Source: Megalobrama amblycephala
Taxonomy: Eukaryota > Chordata > Actinopteri > Cypriniformes > Xenocyprididae
Direction of reading: 5' to 3'
Length of the DNA stretch: 64,000 bases
Assembly: GCF_018812025.1 (NCBI RefSeq)
Contig: NC_063065.1
Span: forward strand, 29,174,240-29,238,239
Shown piece after piece: positions 24,850-37,256 of the stretch; the first letter of the stretch is position 1, and each line of letters starts with the position of its first letter. The position numbers were made by a program, and so were the translations under genes. The notes under the pieces were generated by a model. The model was given only the letters and a program-made list of their open reading frames with translations, was not told the DNA's origin and did not search any database.

Positions 24850-26350
24850 GAAAATTAAGAACAAGAGGATAAGAGAGAAAAGCGAGTGCTTTAGAAGAGA
24901 AAGTGTTTCGTCCTTATCATTGATCGTGCTGCATTGATTGACACTCCAACGAGCCAATGGTAGCAGCTCACTGAGATGGCACCGGCGACTTCACCACTAT
25001 CAGACATTGAGAGAGAGCGAGCGAGTCAGATGAAGCATGTACACACTGAGTGATTTCCAGATACTCTGTATAAAAAAAAGATCGTGATTGAGATAGAAAA
25101 CTTGAATGCAATCAAGAGATTACATTTCTGAGTGAACTTTGAAGAGCTGATGCCGAAGTGAGAAGACGACGAGGCAGAGAATCGAGAATAAAGGCCAATG
25201 TAGATACACGGAGCACCAAAGCACCGCAAATTATCATTCTTAAATAAGATGTGAAATTCTTGCCTTGGTGAGTTGTTTCAATATTCTACAAGAAAACTGT
25301 TGAAGACTTAGCGGCAAATCAGTAATGCGATATTAGCGTCATATAGGCCGTTTATGCATAGTGTATGAGCTGGTGCTAATTTGCATGTTGGGCTAAAGCT
25401 AATCACATGTGAAGATGTAAACGAGTCAATGAAGTGTGATGTGTTTGAATGGAAGATTAATTATTGTTCTGCCTTGTGTTTTGCAAGGCTGGGTTTTTTT
25501 TTCCTCCTTTATTTTTTTCTGAGAAACTGTGAACACCATCCTGGACACGTGAGACGCATATGAAGCGTATGTAAAAGGCGAGCCACCCGCGGAGACAATT
25601 TGATTGTTGAACCTTGATCTTGAATTCATCGGAACCGGTATGATGAATCTTTTCCTTTTGTTTTTGAACAAACAGGACTGAGACTTTGCATATTTTTTCC
25701 TCGAGCTTTGAACGGAGAGACATTGATTCTGAACTGAACAATTCTAAAGAGTCAACAAGTCTTTTGATCTGAGTCATTTGACTCTGAACTGACATTAACT
25801 GAATCAAATCTAGTGAATCTTGAATATTTGATCCATTTGGCTGAAAAGACTGTTACATTCTAAAGGGAAAGAGTTATTTGAATTGAGTTGTAATATTTTG
25901 TTCTGAAAAACATTGTTTATTGTTTCTTTCAATTTTATTGGGTTATAAACAAACTGAGTCTGTGGAGTTTTCCAATAAGTTTATTTTATTATTTCATTTT
26001 CATGCAAAGTATATGACAATTGTTCTCAATTGAGTTGATTTGTTTGAGTTGATGAGCCCAACTTCCTGGAATTTCAAAAAGAGAATTGATTATAAGCATT
26101 GTTAAACATTGTATGTTGTTAAATTACAATATTGAGATTTACATACTCCAGACAAATTGCAATTGAGAGACTCTTCAATGAATGCAAGATTCCAACCAGT
26201 AAATTAAATTCTTGGTTTTCACCTACCTGCTGTGTTGCTTCCCTCTCTCCAGTAGCCGCTCCTTACTTTCTGATCAGTTGGCCCATATCGAACCATATTG
26301 AACCCTATACAAGTGTGACACATCAGACTCGACACGTGTTACGCGCTACA
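24770..26350 (+). repeat. 5' LTR of the PNMA-like Ty3/gypsy element
   Basis: Begins TGTAACCCGGG and ends CGCGCTACA. It is 1581 bp and matches 33074-34618. It carries a poly-A run near 24817-24845, a candidate TATAAAA at 25069-25075 and an AATAAA at 25187-25192. Compared with the 3' LTR it holds an extra 22 bases at about 25690-25711, lying between two CTTTG copies. Confidence 0.92.
25069..25075 (+). promoter_or_regulatory. Candidate TATA box in the 5' LTR
   Basis: TATAAAA followed about 112 bases later by AATAAA (25187-25192), a plausible promoter and poly(A) signal pair within the LTR. The 3' LTR has the same motif near 33363. Assignment is by motif only. Confidence 0.4.
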
Positions 26351-26353
26351 CTT

Positions 26354-26371
26354 TGGCGAGCCAGCCAGGAG
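26354..26371 (+). other. Primer binding site, tRNA-Arg type
   Basis: TGGCGAGCCAGCCAGGAG begins three bases after the 5' LTR. It is the reverse complement of the 3' end, CCA included, of vertebrate tRNA-Arg(ACG) as I know that sequence. This is the expected place and form of a primer site for minus-strand synthesis. Confidence 0.85.
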
Positions 26372-26437
26372 TGAGGGCGCTACAGCGACTGAGGTGAATA
26401 ATCATCAATACAAGTACGTACAGTGAATCTGATAGAA

Positions 26438-28341
26438 ATGGATGTTGTGGAACGGGAAGGCGTTAATGTGCAAAATGCAGTAATTGTTAGTGGCATAACA
26501 CTGACTGAATCAGATCAAGCACTAGAAACGTGCCTCTTGAGATTTGGCTCCATACGACGCAATCTACTGATTGACGATCCACAATCTGAGTTTCATCGTA
26601 ATGCAGTAGTGGAGTTCACGCACAGTTCAGCCATGTGTGATCTTGAGCCCCAGCTGCCACTAACCTTAGTGAGCCCTACTGATGCAGACATTGTGTTCCA
26701 TGTGCGCGCTCTGGGTAAAGTTTACACCCCCGCCACTAGTAGCGCCACCGCTGAGTGCTTGGAGAAACTACAAGTAATAGCAAGCGCCAATGGGGAAACC
26801 CTACAAGATGTTCTCCAACGAGAATTGATGAAGGTTAGTGGAGTGAAAGCCCAAGCTGATGAGTCATGTAGAGTAGGACCTGGGCAAGAGCAAGGCCCCC
26901 CAGAGACAAGCCCCTTGACAAGTGCGACTAGCACTCCTTCGCGGTTGGAAGGATTCAAGTCACCCTCTGAACTGAGAATAGAGCCTGAAAACCCAGTCAA
27001 GGTGAATATAGGCGCAGCATCGCCTCACTTTTCGAATGATGCAGATGCCAACTCTGCTGAGACAATATCAGTGAAGCTTCCCATGTCTGCTATGAACCCT
27101 TCAGGTATCCAGAGGATAGTGATGGAACACATTATGAGGACGAGTGATCCCGTGTCCCCACATAGTGCTTCATTCCGCCTGAAAGCTTTCTCTGGGAGGA
27201 GCCCTCGTCCAAACAACGAACCTGACTTCGACACCTGGAGGGCAAGTGTTGACTACTTACTGAATGATCCATCCCTTCTTGAGTCACACAAGACGCGGAA
27301 AATTCTGGACTGCTTGTTACCGCCTGCTTCAGACATAATCAAGCATGTGAACCCGAACGCTCCGTCGTCAGAGTGTCTTAGACTGCTGGAGTCCGTCTAT
27401 GGGTCGGTGGAGGATGGAGACGAATTATTAACCAAGTTTATAAGTACCCTGCAGAATCCTGGCGAAAGGTCGTCCGCCTACCTCCACAGATTGCATGTAA
27501 TTCTGAGTGCTGCCATCAGACGGAGCGGAGTTGCAGAGAGTGAACGAGACCGTTGTCTGTTGAGGCAGTTCTGCCGTGGCTGCTGGGACAATGCCCTGAT
27601 AGCTGATCTGCAGCTCGAAAGAGAAAAGCAGACCCACCTTCTTTTGCTGAATTAGCCATACTCATCCGTACAGCTGAAGAAAAGCAAACATCAAAGGAGG
27701 AGAGAATGAGAAAGCATCTTGGTGTAAGTAAACACCCACCAGCCCCACTCAAACTGCGAACTGCAGCCCACCAACAGTCTGCTTATCCTTGTAATGCAGT
27801 AGAGGAGGATGTTAACAATTCTCTAGCCTCTGCCATTCCCAAGCAGAAAGCCTCTAAGCAGAAAATTAAAACACAGTACCCTCAGATGTCTGAAGTAGAC
27901 ATTCTGAAGAAAGAGATTGCAGCTCTCCAAAGCCAAGTTGCAGCCATTAAGACAGCTACTAACCAGGAAGTGAGAGGGCAAGCAGGGACAAGTGATCTTC
28001 AGGGACTGAAAGAACAGATAGCAGAGCTTAAAGTCCAAGTTGCTGCTTCTGGAGTGCAGAGAAACCAGTCTGAAAGATTCTTCAGTCATAGAGAGAACCA
28101 GAGTAAACCTGGTGCCAGTGAAATCAGCAGAGACAGAAATGGGAGATCAAAGCACACAGAGATGAGAACCAGTTGGCCTCGGCCATGGTATTGCTTCCGC
28201 TGTGGAGATGACGGCCATCTAGCCATCAACTGTGAAAATCCCCCAAATCTCTCTAGAGTTGAAGAAAAGAGAAGAAAGCTGAGAGAAAGGCAGGCTGAGT
28301 GGGATCTCCAACGTAGTTCCACCACGGAGTCTTTAAATTAA
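26438..28341 (+). pseudogene. PNMA-like gag of the Ty3/gypsy element, frameshifted
   Basis: Start chosen at the ATG at 26438 (MDVVEREGVNV), the first ATG in the frame. Residues of about 15-110 contain the RFGSIRRN and EFHRNAVVEF segments that are typical of the amino half of PNMA proteins. A capsid-like domain follows at about 27160-27650 (FSGRSPRPNNEPDFDTWR...). The frame ends at 27655, but PNMA-like sequence (PPSFAELAILIRTAEEKQ) continues in the -1 frame from about 27637 to a stop at 28341. The second part has a heptad-rich stretch (ALQSQVAAIK..., LKEQIAELKVQ) and a CCHC zinc knuckle (C-x2-C-x4-H-x4-C, 28192-28233). I read the frame change as a mutation: it splits the gag body, and no convincing slippery heptamer precedes it. 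Confidence 0.8.
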
Positions 28342-28406
28342 GAGCAGTTCCTGTCGCAGGGCTGACGGGGACTGAGGAAACCAGACAATGCCCTAAGCAT
28401 CGACGA

Positions 28407-31400
28407 GTGTTTCATAAGCAAGCTGACATCAGAAACTCATTGAAGTTACCAGCTGGACTAGTAGGAATGAAATGCACTGCACAAATCAAAGTCGAAGAGA
28501 AGGAAGTGAACTGCTTGTTGGACACAGGATCTCAGGTAACAACAATTCCCCTCTGTCTTTCTACAACAGTCACTTGTCGCAGCATTCCATGCAGCCATTG
28601 AACCACCTGTTAGAAGTTGAAGGAGCAAATGGACAGGCTGTTCCCTACCTGGGATATGTTGAATTAACTCTTAAGTTTCCTCAGGAGTTCCTAGGAATTG
28701 AAGCTGAAGTTCCAACGTTGGCCCTAGTTGTCCCAGATCTGACATATGTACCCCAAATCCTCATTGGTACCAACACCTTGGACGTCCTGTATGCTGATCA
28801 TGCAAAAGCGACCACGCCCCGAGTTGAGTCATATCACTATGGGTATCGAGCTGTAATAAGAGTCTTAGAAGCAAGACGCCGACAAGCTGGTGCGAGTGTC
28901 TTGGGCCAAGTGAAAGTGAAGGGGGGCATGCCTGAAGTTGTAACGGCTTAGGTACTGTAGTTCTTGATGGCTGTGTCAACATCATTGGGCCACTGACGGA
29001 GACCTGTGTGACTGTAGAACCAGCGATGCCATCTTTCTTGCCTGGCGGCCTGCTAGTGGCTAGTAGTCTGCACTCCTTACCTTCGGAACGCAATGTCCAA
29101 ATACCAGTAGTACTGAAGAATGAGACGCAGACTGATTTAATAATACCTCCAAGAGCGGTACTGGCCGAAGTACATGCTGTCCTGCATGTGATTGAAGGAA
29201 AACACCCTATGAGTGCTCCTGAGAGTAAAACTGTGAATCCTTCACAAGTTAAAGTTGTTCCTGATTTCGGTGACTCTCCCTTGTCAAGTGAATTAAAGGA
29301 GAGGATAACAGATCTAGTGAACTCCATGCCAGATGTTTTTGCACTGCATGACTTGGATTACGGCCACACTGATAAGGTGAAACACCGTATCAATCTTAAT
29401 GACAAGACACCCTTCAAGCAGCGTTCTAGACCTATCCACCCGCAAGATGTGGATGCAGTAAGAAGACACCTCAAGGAGCTCCTTGATGCAGGTGTCATAA
29501 GACAATCTGAATCCCCATTCGCTTCCCCAATAGTAGTAGTGAGGAAGAAGAACAACGATGTGCGCTTGTGTATCGACTTCAGAAAGTTGAATTCCCAAAC
29601 CATAAAGGACGAATATGCTCTGCCGAATCTGGAAGAAGCCTTTTCTGTTCTAACTGGATCCAAGTGGTTTTCAGTTCTTGGCTTAAAATCGGGTTTCTAC
29701 CAAATTGAGATGGAAGAGGCTGACAAACAGAAGACAGCGTTCGTATGTCCATTGGGGTTCTGGGAATTCAACCGAATGCCCCAAGGGATCACAAATGCAC
29801 CGAGCACATTTCAACGGCTCATGGAGCGGTGCATGGGGGATCTTAATAGAACAGAAGTATTGGTCTTCATTGACGATCTTATAGTCTTTTCTAAGACTCT
29901 TGAAGAACATGAAGCCAGACTCCTTCAAGTTCTAGAACGACTGAGAGATTACGGATTAAAGCTTTCTCCTAAAAAGTGCAAGTTTTTCCAAACGTCAGTC
30001 CGATATCTGGGCCACATAGTGTCTGAGAATGGTGTCGAAACAGATCCATCCAAAATCGAAGCCCTCAAGACCTGGCCTAGGCCTAGAAATCTTAAAGAGC
30101 TCAAGTCTTTTCTCGGGTTCGCTGGATACTACAGAAGGTTCGTTCAAGACTTTTCCAAGATAACAAGGCCTCTCAACGACCTTACTGTTGGTTATCCCCC
30201 TCTGCAGAAAAAACAGAGATGGAGCCCAAAGGAAAGTGCACAGTACCGAGATCCTAAAGAGCAGTTTGGAGATTGATGGACTCAGGAATGCCAAAGGGCC
30301 TTCAACACTATCATGGAGAAGTTGACTTCAGCCCCAGTCCTCGGATTTGCAGATCCCAGCCTTCCCTATGTGCTGACTACGGATGCGAGCACCACTGGAC
30401 TTGGGGCTGCCCTCTATCAAGAACAAGAAGGTAGAATGAGAGTAATTGCCTTCGCCAGCAGAGGCTTAACCAAGAGCGAAACGAGATATCCAGCGCATAA
30501 ACTGGAGTTCCTCGCGCTCAAGTGGGCAGTTACGACCAAATTCAGTGATTATCTGTATGGAGGAGAGTTTACTGTGATAACGGACAGCAACCCGCTCACC
30601 TATATTCTGACATCTGCGAAGCTCGATGCGACCAGCTATAGGTGGCTGTCCAGCCTGTCGACGTTTAACTTCAAGATTCAGTATCGGGCAGGCAAGCGAA
30701 ACCTGGATGCAGATGCACTCTCGAGACGTCCTCATGACAGGCCCCTGGATGACTTTGTCTCTCAAAAAGAGTGTGAAAGAATCAAGCAATTCACCCTTCA
30801 CCATTTAGCAGAATCAGATCAACCAATGATACTGCCAGCAGCAGTGAAAGCTCTCTGCGAAAGACACGAAGTGTATCAGAGCTGTACTGATCCTGATATG
30901 TCATACTCCCAACCTACCGTGTTTGAGTCGCTGTCTCTCGGCGTTGATGCAATACCCCAAGACTTCCAGCAAGAGGACGCCCGTGGTTTTCCGGTTCTTC
31001 CTCGAATGTCTGAAGAGGAGCTGAAGGAACACCAAAGAGCTGATCCAGAACTCAAAGTAGTTATCAAATATCTTGAGTCTGGTAAGAAACCGGTTGAGAA
31101 AGTAGAACCTGCAGAAGTTGCTTCATGGCTAAGAGAGTGGAGCAGATTCGAGTTCAGGAATGGAGTGTTATTTAGAAGGAGGCAAGATCAAGGAAGTGTG
31201 CTATATCAGTTGGCGTTACCTGTGGATCTCCGAGGGATAGTGCTAACGAGCTTGCACAATGACATGGGCCATCTAGGGATCGAGAGAACCCTGGACCTCG
31301 CTAGATCTTGATTCTACTGGCCAAGGATGGCGACAACTGTGGAAGAGAAAATAAAGACCTGAGCGCTGTGTGAGGCGGAAGACTCCTCCTGAGCGAGCTG

Positions 31401-33100
31401 CACCCCTGGTGAACATAGTGACAAGCAGACCCCTTGAGTTAGTCTGCATGGACTTTCTGTCACTTGAACCTGATCGGAGTGGTACAAAGGATATTCTAGT
31501 GATCACTGATCATTTCACCAAGTACGCTGTAGCGATAGCCACCAGAAACCAGAAAGCTGAGACCGTGGCCAAATGCCTGTGGGATAACTTCCTAGTCCAT
31601 TACGGGTTCCCGGAGAAACTCCACAGTGATCAGGGGCCCGACTTAGAGTCAAAACTGATTAAGGAGCTGTGCGCCATAGTAGGAATACGTAAAGTAAGAA
31701 CGACACCTTATCATCCTCGCGGCAACCCTGTGGAGCGCTTTAACAGGACGCTGCTTTAGATGTTAGGGACCCTGGATGACAAAGGAAAGACCTGCTGGAA
31801 GGACTTTGTGAAACCGTTAGTCCACGCATATAATTGCACTCGTAATGACTCGACAGGATTCTCACCTTACGAGCTGATGTTCGGGAGGCAGCCCCGGCTA
31901 CCAATCGATCTGGCCTTCGGTTTACCTGCTGACAAGTCATCCAAATCTCACTCACGTTATGTCAGGAATTTGAAGGATCGCCTGCAGGAGAGCTACAGGG
32001 TAGCAAGTGAGAACGCTTCAAAAGTAGCTGTGCGCAATAAGCGGAGGTTTGATGAGAGAGTGGTCGCTTCATTCCTTGAGGTTGGCGATCGTGTTCTGGT
32101 GAGGAATGTCAGACTAAGAGGAAAGAATAAGTTGGCAGATAGGTGGGAGAAAGAAGTTTACGTTGTGATCAAGAAAGCTGGTGACTTACCAGTCTATACT
32201 GTTCAACCTGAGGGCAAGGATGGGCCGCTCCGCACACTCCATCGCGATTTGCTACTACCCTGTGGATTTCTGCAAGAGGAAGACAGAACTGAGTCAGTAA
32301 GACAGAAGAAACCCTACAAGCCCAGAACTCGAGCAAACCCTAGTTCAGGAGAGCCTGAAAGCGAATTCCAAAATTCTGAATCTGAAGATGACTTTGCAAG
32401 CTACGTACCTCGGTACTTACCAAGCATTGAGAGCAGGATTCTTTCCAACCACAGACCTGAGGATCAGTCAAAGACTGGGGTTACATCAGAAGTTTCTCCT
32501 GAAATTAGAACTGCAATTAGTACAGACCTCAGGCTTTCTACCTCAGCGGAGTCACAAGGGAACTTACCTGACCTACCTGATGATGAAGACGGATGTCTGC
32601 GTGATGAACCTGAGAAAGGGAGATTGCAGTTGAAAGACTCTACTGGATCTCATGTCTTAAGTGACATGCCTGTGCAGAATGGACAGCAGGACCAGGAGTC
32701 TGGTAAAACCTCATCTGGGACTCTCAATGGAGAGGATGAAAGGAATGATGGCTTTACACAGAACGAATCTGTTAATTTGAGGAGTCCCCGAGACCACTTA
32801 GTGGAGATGGGCCAGAGTTTGGCAGATGTTCCTAGACGCTCACAAAGGCATTGTGAACCACCAAGAAGGTTACAGTACTCCACGTTGGGTAATCCCCTTT
32901 CTCTGGTTGTGCAATCATTACTGCAGGGGTTCAGTGCAGCTCTCACTGTGTCATTGGGGGAACCCTCTTCTCTTGGAGATAACCCTCAGAGAATGTGTAG
33001 TGAGAATCCGACTGCAGTGACTTTGCAGCCTAAAGGATGCAGCGGGACCAGCATATCCTCAAAGCGGGGAGAGTGTAACCTGGGTGATCTAGGCTACTAG
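28407..33100 (+). pseudogene. Ty3/gypsy pol (PR-RT-RH-IN), multiply broken
   Basis: Domain order is protease, RT, RNase H, integrase. The protease DTG is at 28522-28530, and the frame changes shortly after (about 28545). RT spans about 29390-30060 with FIDD at 29866-29877. RNase H starts at about 30310 (TTDASTTGLGAAL), after an in-frame TGA at 30274. Integrase has an H-H-C-C region at about 31255-31375 that is hit by TGA at 31309, another stop near 31360 and a frameshift. Its catalytic D, D and E codons are at 31451, 31628 and 31733 (D-x58-D-x34-E), followed by a TAG at 31757. A GPY/F-like module (about 32080-32270) and a hydrophilic tail of about 270 codons extend just into the 3' LTR. Not functional as it stands. 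Confidence 0.88.
33061..33073 (+). other. Polypurine tract
   Basis: AAAGCGGGGAGAG lies directly before the 3' LTR: purines except for one C. This is the expected site of plus-strand priming. Confidence 0.7.
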
Positions 33101-34618
33101 TAAAAGTGTTGAAAGTTATGTAAAAAAAAAAAAAAAAAAAGAGGGAAAATTAAGAACAAGAGGATAAGAGAGAAAAGCGAGTGCTTTAGAAGAGAAAGTG
33201 TTTCGTCCTATCATTGATCGTGCTGCATTGATTGACACTCCAACGAGCCAATGGTAGCAGCTCACTGAGATGGCACCGGCGACTTCACCACTATCAGACA
33301 TTGAGAGAGAGCGAGCGAGTCAGATGAAGCATGTACACACTGAGTGATTTCCAGATACTCCGTATAAAAAAAAGATCGTGATTGAGATAGAAAACTTGAA
33401 TGCAATCAAGAGATTACATTTCTGAGTGAACTTTGAAGAGCTGATGCCGAATTGAGAAGACGACGAGGCAGAGAATCGTGAATAAAGGCCAATGTAGATA
33501 CACGGAGCACCAAAGCACCGCAAATTATCTTCTAAATAAGATGTGAAATTCTTGCCTTGGTGAGTTGTTTCAATATTCTACAAGAAAACTGTTGAAGACT
33601 TAGCGGCAAATCAGTAATGTGATATTAGCGTCATATAGGCCGCTTATGCATAGTGTATGAGCTGGTGCTAATTTGCATGTTGGGCTAAAGCTAATCACAT
33701 GTGAAGATGTAAATGAGTCAATGAAGTGTGATGTGTTTGAATGGAAGATTAATTATTGTTCTGCCTTGTGTTTTGCAAGGCTGGGTTTTTTTTCCTCCTT
33801 TATGTGTTTTTCTGAGAAACTGTGAACACCATCCTGGACACGTGAGACGCATATAAGCGTATGTAAAAGGCGAGCCACCCGCGGAGACAATTTGATTGTT
33901 GAACCTTGATCTTGAATTCATCGGAACCGGTATGATGAATCTTTTCCTTTTGTTTTTGAACAAACAGGACTGAGACTTTGAACGGAGAGACATTGATTCT
34001 GAACTGAATAATTCTAAAGAGTCAACAAGTCTTTTGATCTGAGTCATTTGACTCTGAACTGACATTAACTGAATAAATCTAGTGAATCTTGAATATTTGA
34101 TCCATTTGGCTGAAAAGACTGTTACATTCTAAAGGGAAAGAGTTATTTGAATTGAGTTGTAATATTTTGTTCTGAAAACATTGTTTATTGTTTCTTTCAA
34201 TTTTATTGGGTTATAAACAAACTGAGTCTGTGGAGTTTTCCAATAAGTTTATTTTATTATTTCATTTTCATGCAAAGTATATGACAATTGTTCTCAATTG
34301 AGTTGATTTGTTTGAGTTGATGAGCCCAACTTCCTGGAATTTCAAAAAGAGAATTGATTATAAGCATTGTTAAACATTGTATGTTGTAAAATTACAATAT
34401 TGAGATTTACATACTCCAGACAAATTGCAATTGAGAGACTCTTCAACGAATGCAAGATTCCAACCAGTAAATGAAATTCTTGGTTTTCACCTACCTGCTG
34501 TGTTGCTTCCCTCTCTCCAGTAGCCGCTCCTTACCTTCTGATCAGTTGGCCCATATCGAACCATATTGAACCCTATACAAGTGTGACACATCAGACTCGA
34601 CACGTGTTACGCGCTACA
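33074..34618 (+). repeat. 3' LTR of the PNMA-like Ty3/gypsy element
   Basis: 1545 bp, beginning TGTAACCTGGG and ending CGCGCTACA, matching 24770-26350. It has a shorter poly-A run (about 33122-33140) and lacks the 22 bases noted in the 5' LTR. Confidence 0.92.
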
Positions 34619-35162
34619 ATTAGGTGGCCGAAAAACCGGCCAACACATAACTGACAATAGCGAAAGCTAGTTCTAGCTATACACAGTATCAGCCGAGAAA
34701 CTACACCAACGCTAAACAACAAAGCGGCCATAAAGAGCCTGCTTGTAACAGTCAGCCTAACATACAGTTATTTGCCCAAATAACCCCTTAAAAACATGAA
34801 CAGATGACAACTATATGCACGGGAAGCTATACAGGAAAAGCAAGGTCTATATTGAGAATGAAAAATGGACCTGGCTTACCTCCTGCGGCTCGTAGAACGC
34901 AGATTCCTCCCCGATTCGTCACGCGGAGGGGAAAATCCAAAGTCCCATAAGCCCAAAAGCACTTTCACTATCAAGCCAGACGGCGGGCTGTCAGGAATAT
35001 ATTCATCATAGGCCCGCAACATCAGCCCGACTGTAAAGCCCGCAGCATATAGATGTCACAAACGCTACCGGGAGGCGAAGGAAGAGCGAGGGCGAGAAAA
35101 AGCCCTCGCGAGAGAGGGGATCGATTACCGGCGCTGCTGGCGCCGCTCCTCGATCACCTCAC

Positions 35163-36128
35163 TCAGGTGTTGCTTCTTTCTTCTAGCGTCTCGCCGTCTC
35201 TGCGACTTACTCCGAGGAGGAGGAGGCGCACGAGCGGCGACACTTTCCCTCTGGGCCTGCCTCTGAGCCTCGGCTCGAGACGGCCCGGGATCTCCCGGCT
35301 GTCTGGGCCCAGAGCTGGATCTGAGCGGGATGCAAGATCTAGCGCGTCTTCGCCTCCCTGATCAAGATCCGTAAGCAGATCAGCCTGGTACGCCAGAAGC
35401 ACTGTCATAGTGTGCAACGCCGCACCAGCCTGACCTGCAGCGGCGTAAGCCCTGCCATTCAAACGTGACGTCACCTCTTTTGGATGGTAGGGCCCTCGCC
35501 GGAGTTGCCGGGCCATGGGTAGAGAGAAAACGATCGTCTAACCTGCTGCGAGCGGGTTCCCTCCTCACGCGCTCCCAGGGCAGCTACAGTCTGCTCGAGG
35601 CGCGTTCCATAACCTCCAGCAACTCCGAAAAACGCTGCGCAGGGAGGCCGAGTGGGAGCCGCGAGCTCGCCCGCTTCTCCCACCTCGGCCATCTTCTGCT
35701 CTCCGGGGCTTTGGACCAAGAGAGCACTCGCTCCTGGGTCCGAGGATGTTAAAGATAAAACATCGTCGTCATCCGCCAGAAGCGCGTCCTCGTCAGTCGC
35801 TTCAGCTTGAGAAAGACAGACACCCCTCTCAAATTCTTCAGCGAGTTCCACCTGCGAGCCCCATGATTTCAATCGCCGCTGAGCCTCAGCACGAGCGGGG
35901 CCAGAACCACCAGGCAGCGGTGGTGGCACTTCTCCCCTCGAGAAGAGGGCTAAACGACAACGGAGCGTTTTCATAGAAAAACGCTCACAGTTAGCACAGG
36001 CAGCACCCTCGAGTACTGACCGTGCGTGCTCCTCGCCCAGACAGAAAACGCACAAGTTGTGTGTGTCCTCCGGTGTCAGAAAACCTGGGACAAGGATCAG
36101 CACACTTCCTGAACGATTTAGCAGACAT
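35163..36128 (-). pseudogene. DIRS-type gag, copy B, frameshifted
   Basis: The counterpart of 16318-17282. The candidate ATG is at 36126-36128. The block from FLTPEDTHN through the LADDDDVLSLTSSD segment is one open frame here, continuing to 35471, whereas copy A has further breaks. The GRAYAAAGQAGAALHTM part (35163-35516) is again in another frame. The first frame change is shared with copy A. Confidence 0.65.
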
Positions 36129-36214
36129 ATTTTCTTTTGGCAGAGTGAAAAAGGCACGAGCAAAAGCAGTCGCGAAAAGACAAAAGGATGTCGGCTGTTT
36201 CCCCAGGCGCTCCC

Positions 36215-36274
36215 TTTATACGTCACGGTTCGCGCCGTTTGACGTGATAGGCTGTCGCCGGCCAATAGGATTGG
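36215..36274 (-). promoter_or_regulatory. DIRS terminal-repeat promoter, copy B
   Basis: TATAAA (TTTATA at 36215-36220 on plus) and a CCAAT box about 50 bases upstream on the minus strand, as in copy A; here the TATA context is TATAAAGGGAG. Confidence 0.55.
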
Positions 36275-36367
36275 AGTGTGGTGATTTTTGGCATTTCGAG
36301 CACGGGTCATGGAGGACGTTCCCTAGTGCAGTCAGCGCAGAGTAGAAGTTCCCTTTCGAAAGGGTAC

Positions 36368-37256
36368 ATCAATTACTGTAAGGAAGTGTGCTCCTACAAG
36401 TACCTTGGTATATATATGGATAATGCACTTTATTGTGGGATTCATGTGGATACAGTTTGTTCTTGTGTGCAGCAAAGATTGTATTTTTTGTGTAGACTAA
36501 GGCTTTATGGAGTGGACCAGAACATCATGTGGTTGTTTTACCAGGCAGTTATAGAGAGTATAATCAGATATGGTATTACAGTATGGTTTGGTAACCTTAC
36601 AATTCTGGTAAAATCTAAGCTTGCACGCTTGGTAAAAATAGCGATGAATACCAATGGGAGAAAAGACCATTTGTCCCTTTGAGTCACTGTATGAACAGTC
36701 TGTTCTTAGAGAAGCACATAAAATCTTAGCTGATCCATTGCATGTACTGCATACTGAGTAGGAATTACTTTCTGGAAGAAGGTACAGATTTCCAATGTGT
36801 ATGTATAATCATTTTAAGAAGTCTTTTATAACTATCTCAATTATAACGTTAAATGAAGAATGAGTATTATTATTTTATTTTATTATTTTTGTACTGTTGA
36901 ATCTGTTGTTTATGTTTTTAATGATTGTCAATGTAAACACAGAGTCCAACGCAAATTTCCCTTGAGGACAATAAAGTGTTCTTCTGGTACAGGGTAGAAT
37001 GATCACAGGGACTTATCAGGATAGTGCACAGCATTAACAGTGCTAAAAACTCACATGTGTGGACTAGTTCCATTTTTGAGGACTGTTCTTCTGTCACGGC
37101 CAGTTGCCAAGGAAAGAGAGTTAAGGCATAGATCTAAGTGCAAACGTTTCTTAAAGCGGGTTTCATTGCTGTGGTAACTTACGCTACACAGCTAACCTGC
37201 TCCGGAGCAGGTTTTATTCTAGATTAGAGATTGCAAACCAAAACTCGATCAATCAT
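36368..37256 (+). mobile_element. L2/CR1-like LINE fragment, copy B
   Basis: The counterpart of 17523-18426 with the same SYKYLGIYMD, QQRLYFLCRL and WFGNL segments and the same stop after KDHLSL (frame open to 36682). A few amino-acid changes separate the copies. It joins R1 copy C at 37257. Confidence 0.7.

Larger units (their letters stand above)
24770..34618 (+). mobile_element. Ty3/gypsy LTR retrotransposon with PNMA-like gag
   Basis: A complete but inactive element: two LTRs (24770-26350 and 33074-34618), a tRNA-Arg primer site, gag, protease, reverse transcriptase, RNase H and integrase in Ty3/gypsy order, and a purine-rich tract before the 3' LTR. It is flanked by a 4-bp target duplication ATTA (24766-24769 and 34619-34622). 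The empty site GCATTAGGTGG is intact in copy A at about 15766. No env-like frame is present. Several stops and frameshifts interrupt gag and pol. The LTRs still look very similar, differing mainly by a poly-A length change, a 22-bp deletion and scattered single changes. Confidence 0.93.
23213..36367 (-). mobile_element. DIRS-like element, copy B, split by an LTR element
   Basis: The same element as 11364-17522. It has lost the region that holds the hAT element in copy A (junction at about 23593) and a second block (junction at about 23711). It is interrupted by the Ty3/gypsy element at 24770-34618: the left part ends ...CAGCATTA and the right part restarts ATTAGGTGG at 34619. The right-end palindrome is at 36348-36367 with one changed base (AGGGTAC). 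Confidence 0.7.

Noticed and set aside
25457..25807. Minus-strand 116-codon frame in the 5' LTR
   Set aside because: It lies in an LTR of the opposite orientation, differs in the 3' LTR because of indels, and has no domain.
27620..27660. Programmed -1 frameshift in the PNMA-like gag
   Set aside because: The frame change falls inside the gag body and not at its end, and no convincing slippery heptamer precedes it; a mutation fits better.
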